Source: Candidatus Anammoxibacter sp.
GTDB taxonomy: Bacteria > Planctomycetota > Brocadiia > Brocadiales > Anammoxibacteraceae
Length of the DNA stretch: 64,000 nt
Direction: 5' to 3'
Assembly: GCA_021777105.1 (NCBI GenBank)
Contig: JAIQZQ010000098.1
Coordinates: 62,001 to 126,000, forward strand
Of the stretch, positions 17,169-26,892 are shown piece after piece (positions within the stretch are counted from its first letter, which is position 1; the number at the start of each line of letters is the position of its first letter). A program made the translations under genes and the position numbers. The notes under the pieces were generated by a model. It did not search any database. It saw only the letters and a program-made list of their open reading frames with translations, and was not told the origin of the DNA.

Positions 17169-17423
17169 ATGGCAAAACTAACGCTTGATCTTCATGAAAT
17201 CTGCAAAAAAGGCCGGCTGATTGAAAATGAGCTGAACCGTGTTATCGCCGAGGCGGTTGATAAACGCATCGGCATGGTTGAAATCATACACGGCAAAGGC
17301 AGCGGCCAACTCAAGAAGACGGTCTTGCGTTTTCTGAACCGTCCTGAAATAAAGAAACTTTACAGCCGTGTGGATAAGGACAGTAAAAACTTCGGCAGGC
17401 TCTTTGTCAGGTTTAAAAATTGA
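17169..17423 (+). CDS. Small Smr-domain protein
   Basis: An 84-residue stand-alone Smr domain, as found at the C-terminus of MutS2. It has LDLHEI at the start, a central VEIIHGKGSGQLKKTVLRFL with the HGXGXG loop, and a C-terminal basic strand. Smr domains bind or cleave branched DNA or RNA (family knowledge). ATG 17169 is preferred over ATG 17160 because AAGG lies 11 bases upstream of it but only two from the other. It lies 47 bases after the TolC-like gene; no functional link is evident. Confidence 0.8.
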   Translation: MAKLTLDLHEICKKGRLIENELNRVIAEAVDKRIGMVEIIHGKGSGQLKKTVLRFLNRPEIKKLYSRVDKDSKNFGRLFVRFKN

Positions 17424-17543
17424 CAATGCTTTTCCAGGTTTTCAAAGAAACCACCGGTTTAATAATTATTTTTAAGCTGTTCAATTGTTTTTACCGCAAG
17501 GTTTGGCCTCGCTTTTTTTACATTTGTTGGATGCGCGCAAGAA

Positions 17544-19592
17544 ATGATGAAAGCAATATCCATTTTATTGACAGTTTCTGTCTTGAGTTTATTTGTTATT
17601 GAATCTATAAGGTCTAAATTTGTTTATGCGGACCCTGAAACTGACGCGATAAACCAGCCGGGGCAATTAATTGACGACCTTACGGAACTCAGCATTAAAC
17701 AGCTCATGGATATTGAGATTATCTCCATGTCTAAAAGAGAGCAAAAACTTTCCGAAAGCGCTTCAGCGGTGTTTGTGATCACTCAGGAGGATATACGCCG
17801 CTCTGGATTTACCAGTATTCCCGAGATCCTCCGAATGGTTCCCGGACTGCAGGTTGCCCATATCAACTCAAATATATGGGCTGTAAGCTCGCGCGGATTT
17901 AATAATATATTTTCAAATAAGCTATTGGTGATGATTGATGGGCGTAGCGTATACAACCCACAGTTTACAGGCGTATTCTGGAACGAAATTGACACAATGC
18001 TTGAAGACGTTGAACGCATAGAGGTAGTTCGCGGCCCCGGAGCTACAGTTTGGGGTTCTAATGCGGTTAACGGCGTGATTAATATCATTAATAAGGGCGC
18101 AAAGGATACCCAGGGAGGCATTATTGTTGCCGGAGCAGGAGATGAGGAGAGGGGGTTTGGGGCTATCCGGTACGGCGGAGAACTTGGCGCCAATGCCCAC
18201 TACCGCGTTTATGCAAAATATTTCAACCGGGATGACTTTGCCGCGCCGTCAGGCGGCAGGGCGTGGGACGAGTGGGAGATGCCGCAGGGAGGAGGGCGCA
18301 TTGATTGGAGAATGTCGGACAAAAATTTGTTTACCTTTCAAGGTGATGTATACAATGGCCATGAAGGCACGACATTGACATCCGTGGCGACAGATCCTCC
18401 ACAGAATGTCGTCCGTACTACTGAAATTGCCGGAGGAAACGCAATTGCCCGGTGGAATCACGCTTTTTCCGACGATTCTGATATTACTTCACAACTTTAC
18501 TATAACAGAACTGAACGCAAAGATGAAATAAAGCATGTTGTAAACACATTCGACCTGGATTTACATCATAGATTTGCTATAGGCAATCGTCAGGATATTA
18601 CATGGGGAATTGGCTACAGGTTTACTGATAGCGAACTTGATGGGTATTCCTTTGCCACATTTGGGCCGGAGTATAGAAGTGATAACCTATTTAGCCTGTT
18701 TGCTCAAGACGAGATTGATCTTGTGGCAAACAGGCTGACTTTGACGTTAGGCTCAAAATTTGAGCAAAACGATTATACCGGTTTTGAAATACAACCCAGC
18801 AGCCGTCTTTTATGGAGCATTTCCGAACAACATACTATATGGGCGTCTGTCTCACGCGCGGTAAGAAGCCCCTCGCGTTTTGAGAACGACATACGGCTTG
18901 ATATAACCGCGAATGCGGAACCTTCCGTTTCTATAGACCAACGGGGCAGCCGTGATTTTGAGTCTGAAAATCTTATTGCAAGTGAAATAGGTTATCGCGC
19001 GCATCCATTTAGCCGGCTTTCCATTGATATCTCAATATTTTATAACATCTATGACGATCTTTTTACTTTTGAGCAAGGCGATCCAACCGTAGACACAGTT
19101 CCACCGCTGCAAATAACCATACCCACGCATTCCGACAACAATATGGATGGCGAGACATACGGCGCGGAAGTCTTCGTTAACTACCAGGCAACAGACGCAT
19201 GGAGGATATTTGCCGGATATACATATCTCCAAATGCAGTTGCATCCAGGCGCGGCAAGTATTAACCCGTTTTCAGCTTCAAGTGATTCCGCGGATACCCT
19301 GGAAGGAGATAGCCCTCACAATCAATTTCATCTTCGTTCTTATCTCAACTTGCCTTTTAACCTGGAATTCGACGCTTCGCTTTATTATGTTGACAGTTTG
19401 CCTAACCAGGATATCTCCAGTTATTTTCGCCTGGATACACGGCTTGGCTGGAAGCCTGTTGAAAACCTTGAAATGAGTATTGTGTTTCAGAATCTGCTTG
19501 ACTCTGAACATCAGGAGTTTGGTTCTGTGTTTGGGAGAGAAGCAACTGAAGTAGAACGAAGCGTGTATGGACAAATCACGTTAAAGTGGTAA
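17544..19592 (+). CDS. TonB-dependent outer-membrane receptor (intact copy)
   Basis: A signal peptide (about 1-30) is followed by a short acidic segment, then a plug domain (about 65-165) with SAVFVITQEDIRRSGF, IPEILRMVPGLQV, VMIDGRSVY, VVRGPGATVWGSNAVNGVINI, all classic for TonB receptors. A beta barrel of about 450 residues ends with an aromatic-terminated strand (VYGQITLKW). The 682 residues suit siderophore, cobalamin or vitamin receptors, but the ligand cannot be told. The gene is followed by yfiR (48 bases) and by a near-identical second receptor, so a receptor-yfiR unit was duplicated. Confidence 0.9.
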   Translation: MMKAISILLTVSVLSLFVIESIRSKFVYADPETDAINQPGQLIDDLTELSIKQLMDIEIISMSKREQKLSESASAVFVITQEDIRRSGFTSIPEILRMVPGLQVAHINSNIWAVSSRGFNNIFSNKLLVMIDGRSVYNPQFTGVFWNEIDTMLEDVERIEVVRGPGATVWGSNAVNGVINIINKGAKDTQGGIIVAGAGDEERGFGAIRYGGELGANAHYRVYAKYFNRDDFAAPSGGRAWDEWEMPQGGGRIDWRMSDKNLFTFQGDVYNGHEGTTLTSVATDPPQNVVRTTEIAGGNAIARWNHAFSDDSDITSQLYYNRTERKDEIKHVVNTFDLDLHHRFAIGNRQDITWGIGYRFTDSELDGYSFATFGPEYRSDNLFSLFAQDEIDLVANRLTLTLGSKFEQNDYTGFEIQPSSRLLWSISEQHTIWASVSRAVRSPSRFENDIRLDITANAEPSVSIDQRGSRDFESENLIASEIGYRAHPFSRLSIDISIFYNIYDDLFTFEQGDPTVDTVPPLQITIPTHSDNNMDGETYGAEVFVNYQATDAWRIFAGYTYLQMQLHPGAASINPFSASSDSADTLEGDSPHNQFHLRSYLNLPFNLEFDASLYYVDSLPNQDISSYFRLDTRLGWKPVENLEMSIVFQNLLDSEHQEFGSVFGREATEVERSVYGQITLKW

Positions 19593-19639
19593 GTTGCTAT
19601 TATAAGGAAATTTGGTTTGCAATTTAATTAGAGGTTATT

Positions 19640-20194
19640 TTGAAGTTCATAAATATTACATTAATATCAATTATAATTGCGGGCTCTGTTATGTGCGGCG
19701 CGCAACGCTTGCATGCAAAGTCCATTTCTCCAACGGAATACGAGGTTAAGGCCGCCTTTATCTATAACTTCATAAAATTCATTGAATGGCCTGACAATTA
19801 CTATCCTGATGGGGATATGCCTATTTGTGTTCTTGGCGGTTGTCCTTTCGGCAAATCATTGGAAAATATTTCCGGTAAAATTATTAAAAACAAAATAGTT
19901 GCGTCTAAAAATATTAAATCTCCACAGGAAGCGAAAGGCTGCTATATTGTTTTTATCAGCGGATCGGAACGTGGACATTTGGCTGAAATATTAGAAACAT
20001 TTGCGGGATCAAATATATTGACCATAAGCGATACAAAAGGTTTTGCCGAGCAAGGCGTGGTTATTAACTTATTTATTGAGAATAATAAAGTGCGTTTTGA
20101 GGTTAATATTGACGCTGCCGGGCGCGCCGGATTAGAGATCAGCTCCAAACTATTGAGTTTGGCAAGGGTTGTGCATGACCAATCCAAAGAGTAG
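19640..20194 (+). CDS. YfiR family (DUF4154) periplasmic protein
   Basis: TTG 19640 is the start, with GAGG five bases upstream, and gives a signal peptide ending near LHAKS. The protein shows the YfiR signature: YEVKAAFIYNFIKFIEWP, ICVLGGCPFG, CYIVFISGSE, ILTISDTKGFAEQGVVINLFIENNKVRFEVNIDAA and a C-terminal LEISSKLLSLARVV. YfiR binds and represses the periplasmic domain of the diguanylate cyclase YfiN in Pseudomonas (established). Here the downstream gene at 22448 has a CHASE8-type sensor like YfiN but a kinase output, so YfiR may gate a histidine kinase. Confidence 0.9.
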   Translation: MKFINITLISIIIAGSVMCGAQRLHAKSISPTEYEVKAAFIYNFIKFIEWPDNYYPDGDMPICVLGGCPFGKSLENISGKIIKNKIVASKNIKSPQEAKGCYIVFISGSERGHLAEILETFAGSNILTISDTKGFAEQGVVINLFIENNKVRFEVNIDAAGRAGLEISSKLLSLARVVHDQSKE

Positions 20195-20261
20195 TAATAA
20201 ACAAAGGGCTTTCCGCCGGCCCTTAACCGATATAAATTCATGGTTTTAGTAAAATAGTAAA

Positions 20262-22318
20262 ATGAAAAATATAATTCTTATAATATTGATAGCTCTTAAT
20301 ACAAGTTTGTTAATTATTGAAACAACCGGATCAGGAGCTGTTTATGCGGAGGCGGAAATAGCTACGGCAAGCCTGCATGAGCAGTTGATTATGGACTTAA
20401 CGGAACTCAATATAGAGCAACTTATGGATATAGAGATAACATCTGTGTCCAAAAGGGAACAAAAACTTTCCGAAACTGCGTCCGCTGTATTTGTAATTAC
20501 TCAAGAGGATATACGCCGCTCAGGGTTTACCAGCATACCTGAGGCTCTCCGCATGGTCCCCGGCCTCCAGGTTGCCCATATCAACTCAAATGTATGGGCT
20601 GTAAGCGCGCGTGGATTCAATAATATATTTTCTAATAAGCTATTGGTGATGATTGACGGGCGTAACGTATATACTCCGCTGTTTGCGGGAGTATACTGGG
20701 AAGTGCAGGACACTCTACTTGAAGACGTTGACCGCATTGAAATTGTTGCGGCCCCGGCGCTACGGTCTGGGGCGCTAACGCGGTTAACGGTGTGATTAAT
20801 ATTGTAACAAAGAGTTCTAAGGAAACCACGGGAGGCCTTATAAATGTTGGAGGGGGCGATGAGGAGAAAGGATTCGGGGCGCTCAGGTACGGAGGGAAAT
20901 TTGGAAACAATGCTTACTACCGTGTCTATGCAAAATATTCAACACGTGACGACGCAGTCTTTCCTTCGGGTGTCAGGGGTTGGGATGAGTGGGATATTTC
21001 CCAGGGAGGGTTTCGGTCTGATTGGGATATTTCAGACAATAACACATTGACTCTGCACGGCGATATCTATAACGGTCATGATGGGACATCTCTGGCATCT
21101 AAAACGACGGCCATCCCTGAAACCGTTAAAGGAACCACTGATGTCGCCGGCGGCAATATAATTGCCCGTTGGAATCATACTTTCTCTGAAACTTCTAATA
21201 CAGTGACGCAACTGTACTACGACCGCGCTGAACGCCGTGATGAATTAAGGCAAATTGTAAATACTGTTGATCTGGATATACATCATCAATTTGCTTTAGG
21301 GCAACGTCAACGGTTTATCCTTGGGGGAGGTTATAGAATAGTGGATAATGAACTTGATAATAATGATGATTTCTTTATTGAATTTGAACCTGAAATTAGA
21401 AGCGACAACCTGTTTAATGTGTTTGCGCAAGACGAGATTGAGCTTGTTGCCGACCGTCTTAGATTGACTTTGGGTTCTAAGTTTGAAATGAATGATTATA
21501 CAGGCTTTGAGTTGCAGCCAAATGCCCGTATTTTATGGACACCCAATGAACAGCATACGTTCTGGGCGGCTGTTTCAAGGGCTGTCCGCACTCCATCCCG
21601 TTTAGAGAACGATATAAATCTAGATCTACATGTTAACGAAAATCCTTCAATTCATATTCACCAGCATGGCAACCGGGATTTTATGTCTGAAAACCTTATC
21701 GCTAACGAAATCGGTTATCGAACGCAGCCGTTCAGGAATCTCTCATTTGATGTTGCGTTGTTTTATAACGTTTATGACGATCTTTATACTCTCGAACAGA
21801 GCAGCCCCTCTTTTAGGGCTACTCCGGACCCTCAGCTAATTTTTGCGCAAAGAGCGGATAATAATATGGATGGAGAAACTTATGGCGTGGAAATTGCCGT
21901 TAATTACCAGGCAACTGATACATTGAGGATATTCGCCGGATATACATATCTTCAAATGGAACTGCATCCCGGCGCATTAAGTGTTAGCCCTTTTGCGTCC
22001 GGGTCTAATGAATCGCCAAATCAGTTAGAAGGTGACAACCCTCATCATCAATTTCAGCTGCGTTCCTATCTCAACTTGCCTTTTAATCTGGAATTCGACG
22101 CCTCGCTCTATTATGTTGACAGTCTGCCAAGTCAAGATGTATCCAGTTATTTGCGCCTGGATTCAAGACTGGGCTGGAAACCGTCTGAAAAACTGGAAAT
22201 GAGCATTGTGTTTCAGAATCTGCTTGATCCGGACCACCAGGAGTTTGGCTCTGTGTATGGGAAAGATGCAACCGAGGTGGAACGTGGCGTATATGGTCAA
22301 ATAACATTGAAATGGTAA
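20262..22318 (+). pseudogene. TonB-dependent receptor, second copy, broken by a 1-base frameshift
   Basis: The first part (20262-20795) reads a signal peptide and most of the plug, nearly identical to the receptor at 17544. At about 20747/20748 one C is missing from GTT-CGC-GGC, which turns VVRGPGATVWG into VAAPALRSGAL, and the frame stops soon after. Inserting one base restores NAVNGVINIVTK and a complete barrel to 22318 ending VYGQITLKW. Everything else is intact, so either a recent inactivation, a phase-variation-like event or a sequencing error is possible. The barrel differs from copy one mainly in loops, suggesting a different ligand. Confidence 0.85.
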
Positions 22319-22358
22319 ATTTGAAATCAACTATTTATTGGACACGGCAAAACGGCGC

Positions 22359-22442
22359 ATGGAGTTTAATATTGATATCGCCGGCCGGGCGTGTTTGATT
22401 AAAAGCTCCGTTTTTCCCTATCCTGGGACTCGGCAAGGATGA
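22359..22442 (+). pseudogene. Remnant of a second yfiR gene
   Basis: A short frame reads MEFNIDIAGRACLIKSS, matching the end of the intact YfiR (RFEVNIDAAGRAGLEISSK). The rest of the gene is gone. It lies just after the second receptor, in the same relative position as yfiR after the first receptor. This shows a duplicated receptor-yfiR pair whose second yfiR decayed. Confidence 0.75.
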
Positions 22443-22447
22443 CGAAT

Positions 22448-24268
22448 ATGGGCAAAAGTAAAGACCTCTCTATAAAATACAAATTAATCATGATAGGGTT
22501 ATTTACAACAGGGGCTGTTTTGCTTTTTACAGGCCTGGCGTTAATAATTAACGAATACCTCTCATTTCGGAACGCTTTGATAAATAATCTAACTATTCAA
22601 ATAAAGATAATTGCGGATAATAGCACGGCCGCTCTATCCTTTGATGATGAAAAAGCGGCAAAAGAGATACTAAAGGCTTTAAAAGCTTCGCCAAATATTA
22701 CATACGCCGTAACTTATTCCGGGGATGGAAGCGTGTTTGCAACTTATAAACGCGCCGATATGGAAGACGTTTTTTTTCAGCCGCCCGCGCCTGAAAGCAA
22801 TGGCTATCATATAAGAAGAAATCATTTAGATATATTCCGGCAGATAGTTTTAGATAACGAGTCCATTGGCTCCGTATACATACAGTCTGATTTAAGGGTG
22901 ATATATAATTCCATAAAATTCTACACGGGTATTGTGGGCGTTATTATAGTAGTCGCGCTTGTTGTCGCATTTATAATGATTTCGAAATTGCAACAAACAG
23001 TGACAAAGCCGATCTTGCTGCTGCGTCAGACAACGGAAAAAATAGCAAAAGGAAATTTTAGCGCAAAAGCTGAAATAAAATCAAAGGACGAGATTGGTTT
23101 TTTGGCGGAGTCATTTAATATGATGACCAACAAGTTGCTGGCTTCAAGGGAAGAATTAGTGAATGCCAAAGATTACGTGGACAATATTATCAAAAGTATG
23201 ACCGATATGCTAATTGTGGTTAATCCGGATGCCACAATCAGAAATGTTAACCAGGCGGCTTATGACCTTTTAGGATACAAGGAAGTTGAATTTGTCGGCA
23301 AGCCTATCGGCATGATCTTTGCCGGCGATGATGCGTTTAAAGAGACGGGGATTGCGGATTTAATAAATAGAGGATTTATTAGCGGCTCGGAAAAGTTATG
23401 TATGGCAAAAGACGGCGCGGAGATACCGGTATTGTTTTCAGGCTCTGTTATGCGTGATAAAAATGGAAGAGTTCAAGGTTTTGTTTGTGTTGCTTCCGAC
23501 ATCACCGAGCGTAAGCGGCTTGAGGAAGAGAAGAATGATATACAGATAAAAATGGCCGCAAGCTCAAAATTAGCGTCGTTGGGAGAAATTGCCACTGGTG
23601 TTGCGCATGAAATTAATCAACCTCTGACATATATCAGCAGCTTTATTCAAGACCTTAATATGGACCTCAAAGATGACGCAATTGATAAAGCCGTGTTAAA
23701 AAAAGACCTGAATGTCTCATATAAACAAATTAAACGAATTAATGATATAATTCAACATTTAAGGACTTTCGGCAGAAGCGATGATTTGGCAAAAGATGAA
23801 CTTAGCCTTGAAACTGTTTTAGATAATACATTATTGATCATGGGTGAACGGATGCGTTTAAGGAATATAGATGTTATAAGAGATATAGAGCCAAATCTTC
23901 CAATGGTTATCGGCAACGCAAACCAGCTTGAACAGGTATTTATAAATTTGTTTCAAAATGCCATAAGCGCTTTTGTCGACAAGTCTAAGAAAGCCGAGAT
24001 TCGAATTGATATATTCTTGTCAAATATTAAAGATTTCGTGATTATAAATGTTGTAGATACCGGGCACGGAATGGATAAGAAGACACTCGGCAGACTGTTT
24101 GAACCGTTTTTTACTACTAAAGAGGTTGGGCAGGGCACTGGGGTTGGGCTTTCTATTGTGTATGGGATAGTTAAAGAACATAAAGGATCTATTGTCTGCG
24201 AGTCGGTAATTGGCAAAGGCTCTAAATTTACTATAAAATTGCCAACGCATCATGTTTCTAAGCGTTAA
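22448..24268 (+). CDS. Membrane histidine kinase: CHASE8-HAMP-PAS-HisKA-HATPase
   Basis: ATG 22448 has AAGG nine bases upstream; ATG 22439 also lies in frame. Helices at about 12-35 and 155-180 flank a CHASE8-like periplasmic domain (NSTAALSFDDEKAAKEILKAL, the signature shared with YfiN). HAMP, PAS (about 240-355), HisKA (GEIATGVAHEINQPLTYISS, phospho-His) and HATPase (NLFQNAIS, VDTGHGMD, GTGVGLSIVYGI) follow. It is probably controlled by the periplasmic YfiR, with receptor traffic as the outer signal (inference). It may phosphorylate the NtrC-like regulator downstream. Confidence 0.88.
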   Translation: MGKSKDLSIKYKLIMIGLFTTGAVLLFTGLALIINEYLSFRNALINNLTIQIKIIADNSTAALSFDDEKAAKEILKALKASPNITYAVTYSGDGSVFATYKRADMEDVFFQPPAPESNGYHIRRNHLDIFRQIVLDNESIGSVYIQSDLRVIYNSIKFYTGIVGVIIVVALVVAFIMISKLQQTVTKPILLLRQTTEKIAKGNFSAKAEIKSKDEIGFLAESFNMMTNKLLASREELVNAKDYVDNIIKSMTDMLIVVNPDATIRNVNQAAYDLLGYKEVEFVGKPIGMIFAGDDAFKETGIADLINRGFISGSEKLCMAKDGAEIPVLFSGSVMRDKNGRVQGFVCVASDITERKRLEEEKNDIQIKMAASSKLASLGEIATGVAHEINQPLTYISSFIQDLNMDLKDDAIDKAVLKKDLNVSYKQIKRINDIIQHLRTFGRSDDLAKDELSLETVLDNTLLIMGERMRLRNIDVIRDIEPNLPMVIGNANQLEQVFINLFQNAISAFVDKSKKAEIRIDIFLSNIKDFVIINVVDTGHGMDKKTLGRLFEPFFTTKEVGQGTGVGLSIVYGIVKEHKGSIVCESVIGKGSKFTIKLPTHHVSKR

Positions 24269-24361
24269 AGGACATGAAGTTGGCGGACGCATTGTAAGAG
24301 ATGCTAAACAAGCCGACATTAAATAATTATTTTAATTTACACTCTTGAGGTCTTGCGCCAA

Positions 24362-26359
24362 ATGCCTAATAACAAAATATTGGTTATAGATGATGAGGAA
24401 GTTGTAATAGCGGCTATCAAAAGATCGCTAAAAAGAGAGGGTTGCAAAATAATTTCGGCTAATAACGGCAAAGATGGCCTTGAGATGTACGCCAGGGAGC
24501 AACCTATATTGATTCTCCTGGATATTAGAATGCCGAATATGGGCGGCGTTGAATTTCTTGAGCATTTGAAATTAAGCCCTTCCGGCCCGTGTTCCGTTAT
24601 TGTTTTAACAGGGCATGGGGATGATGCAATTATGGAGAAATGTTTTAAAATGGGTGTCAGCTCCTTTTTAAAAAAGCCGTACAATTTGTATGAACTCATA
24701 GGGCTGGTAAGGCACGCTATTGCATTAAAACAAACACAACGGGAAATAACGGAATATCAACGCCATCTTGAATTATTGACTGAAAATTTACAGAAAACAA
24801 CTGTTTCCAAAGAGTATGTGGATAATATTGTTAACAACATGGTTGAAGCATTAATTGTTGTTAACCCTGACTCCTCAATTAAAAAGGTTAATCATTCAAC
24901 GCTTAACCTTTTAGGGTATGAAGAAGATGAATTGATTAAAAAGCCAATTGCTATAATTATTGCGGACGAGGAGTTTAAAAGGGACGGCATTGAAGATCTA
25001 ATAAAAAAAGGTTTTGTCGGCGGCGCTGAAAAGAACTATTTGTCAAAGCAAGGCGAAAAAATCCCTGTTCTATTTTCAAGCTCTGTTATGCGCGAGAAAG
25101 ACGGCAATGTTCAGGGGGTGGTATGTATAGCAAGCGATATAACTAAACGCAAACAATCGGAAAGCGCGTTAAAAGAGAGCGAAGAGAGGTACAGGACCCT
25201 TGTGGAAGCGATACCGGATATAGTTTACAGGATTGACGTAAATGGATATTTTACATTTATAAGCCCTTCCATAAGGAATTTAGGTTATGAGCCCAATGAA
25301 CTAATCGGCAAACATTTCAGCGGTATAATCAATCAAAAAGATACTGAATCTCTCAGCCGAAACAAAATTCTTCCGGAATATAACGGCAAGAATACCGGAG
25401 ATGGAAACGCGCCAAAACTCTTTGACGAAAGGAGGACCGGCAAAAGGCTGACAAAAAATCTGGAGGCGCGTTTAGCTCCAAAGATTAGGGATGAGGGAAA
25501 CAATGAGGAAATGGAATATGTGGGATTAATTACCGCTTTTGGAGAAGTAGGAGACTCAGAGCAATATGATTCCTCCAAAAGCAAATTTATTGGCACATTC
25601 GGTATTATTAGAGATATTACCGAAAAGACAAGATTTGAAGCGGAAACAATACGGGCGGGGCAGTTTGCCATACTTGGCGAATTGTCCGCGTCAGTGGCCC
25701 ATGAGGTCAACACACCTATAAATAGTATTGCAAATTGCGCCCAGTTGCTTCTTGATGAATTTAATAATAAAAATATTGATAATGACCTTATTAAAATAAT
25801 TATTAGCGAGTCTGATAGAATTGCTAATGTAACAAGAAGTCTTCTCTCGTTTGCTAGGGCTAAAGAATCGGATAAGAGTTATATTAACGTCAATGACTTG
25901 CTAATGGATGTGCTTACCTTAACAGGAATGCAGCTAAAAACATGCAATATTAATGTGGAAATAGATATAGAGCCGGCCTTGCCGGATATTGTCGCGCATC
26001 CTCAGCGGGTGCAGCAGGTCTTTTTCAATATTATAAATAACGCGCGAGACGCTTTAAATAATAAAAGCGGTGATTCCAGGGGCGGAGACAAGACCATTAA
26101 AATTATCGGCGAAAAAGCTCTTATTAATTCAAACCCATATGTGCTGATTACGTTTTACGATAACGGCGGCGGGATATCCGCGGATAAAATAAATAAAGTG
26201 ATGACTCCTTTCTTTACAACAAAACCCAGGGGCAAAGGCACCGGCCTTGGATTAAGCATTAGCAATAGAATCATTAATGATCATAATGGAACAATTAAAA
26301 TAGAAAGCTCCCAAGGTGAATACACAAAAGTTATAATCTCTCTTCCTGTGGTGGATTAA
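24362..26359 (+). CDS. Soluble REC-PAS-PAS histidine kinase
   Basis: ATG 24362 is preferred over the TTG at 24353 because GAGG lies 11 bases upstream. The receiver domain (1-120) has the DDEE pocket, phospho-Asp in LLDIRMPNMGG and Lys in LKKPYNL. Two PAS domains (about 150-260 and 275-430, the second with a long insertion) lead to HisKA with LGELSASVAHEVNTPINSI and HATPase with NNARDAL, DNGGGIS and GTGLGLSIS. There is no membrane segment. The first PAS resembles that of the upstream kinase, pointing to shared ancestry. It probably belongs to a phosphorelay with the CHASE8 kinase and the sigma54 activator. Confidence 0.88.
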   Translation: MPNNKILVIDDEEVVIAAIKRSLKREGCKIISANNGKDGLEMYAREQPILILLDIRMPNMGGVEFLEHLKLSPSGPCSVIVLTGHGDDAIMEKCFKMGVSSFLKKPYNLYELIGLVRHAIALKQTQREITEYQRHLELLTENLQKTTVSKEYVDNIVNNMVEALIVVNPDSSIKKVNHSTLNLLGYEEDELIKKPIAIIIADEEFKRDGIEDLIKKGFVGGAEKNYLSKQGEKIPVLFSSSVMREKDGNVQGVVCIASDITKRKQSESALKESEERYRTLVEAIPDIVYRIDVNGYFTFISPSIRNLGYEPNELIGKHFSGIINQKDTESLSRNKILPEYNGKNTGDGNAPKLFDERRTGKRLTKNLEARLAPKIRDEGNNEEMEYVGLITAFGEVGDSEQYDSSKSKFIGTFGIIRDITEKTRFEAETIRAGQFAILGELSASVAHEVNTPINSIANCAQLLLDEFNNKNIDNDLIKIIISESDRIANVTRSLLSFARAKESDKSYINVNDLLMDVLTLTGMQLKTCNINVEIDIEPALPDIVAHPQRVQQVFFNIINNARDALNNKSGDSRGGDKTIKIIGEKALINSNPYVLITFYDNGGGISADKINKVMTPFFTTKPRGKGTGLGLSISNRIINDHNGTIKIESSQGEYTKVIISLPVVD

Positions 26360-26380
26360 AGCCGTAATTGGTAATTGGTG

Positions 26381-26458
26381 ATTATGGCTTGCTTTGCTTC
26401 GCCGTTTTTAGTCATTTGTCATTAGTCATTATGGCTTGCTTCGCCGTTATTAGTCATT
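26381..26458 (+). repeat. Two direct repeats left of the four-helix gene
   Basis: Copies at 26381-26416 and 26428-26458 share ATTATGGCTTGCTT, CGCCGTT and TTAGTCATT; the first has a five-base extra TGCTT. They are part of the suspected insertion flank. Confidence 0.75.
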
Positions 26459-26492
26459 CGTTATTGGTTATTTATTATAAGGGGAGGGATAA

Positions 26493-26864
26493 ATGTTAAA
26501 ATTAGAAGATTTAGAGGTTTATAATTTGTCAATGGAACTTGGTGAAAAGATTTGGGATATTGTTATTAAATGGGATTATTTCGCAAAGGATACAGTAGGA
26601 AAACAGTTAATTAAAGCTGTTGACTCTGTAGCGGCAAATATTAGTGAAGGATATGGTCGTTTTTCTTTTAAAGAAAATAAACAATTTTGTTATTATAGTC
26701 GCGGTTCGCTGATGGAAACAAAAACATGGATAATAAAGGCTAATAAAAGGAAGCTTATTAAAAATGACGCTTTACAAATTATAATAAAAGATCTTGAAGT
26801 TATTCACAAAAAACTCAACGGTTATATTAAAAGTATAGGCAATAAAATTGCCAATACCCAATGA
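26493..26864 (+). CDS. Four-helix-bundle protein (S23/avd-like family)
   Basis: A GGGGAGGG site precedes the ATG. The 123 residues match the family of 23S rRNA intervening-sequence proteins: LEDLEVYNLSMELGEKIWDIV, DTVGKQLIKAVDSVAANISEGYGR, FKENKQFCYYSRGSLMETKTWI. Members form pentameric four-helix bundles; one relative (Avd) works with diversity-generating reverse transcriptases, but none is encoded here. The cellular role of stand-alone members is unknown. The gene is flanked by inverted word repeats and appears inserted in a regulatory operon. Confidence 0.88.
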   Translation: MLKLEDLEVYNLSMELGEKIWDIVIKWDYFAKDTVGKQLIKAVDSVAANISEGYGRFSFKENKQFCYYSRGSLMETKTWIIKANKRKLIKNDALQIIIKDLEVIHKKLNGYIKSIGNKIANTQ

Positions 26865-26892
26865 CAATTGACCAATAACCAATACCCATATA

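Larger units (their letters stand above)
26365..26886 (+). mobile_element. Suspected insertion unit carrying the four-helix-bundle gene
   Basis: The left flank is built of TAATTGGTAATTGG, GTCATTAGTCATT and GGTTATT words. The right flank has the inverse words CCAATACCCAATG and ACCAATAACCAATACCC, ending at the very start of the downstream regulator. Such flanks are common around S23-type four-helix-bundle genes in many bacteria. The unit sits between two genes that should belong to the same phosphorelay operon. No transposase is present. Confidence 0.5.

Noticed and set aside
26493..26864. Diversity-generating retroelement (Avd-like accessory)
   Set aside because: The protein is in the same fold family, but no reverse transcriptase, template repeat or variable repeat is seen in the window.
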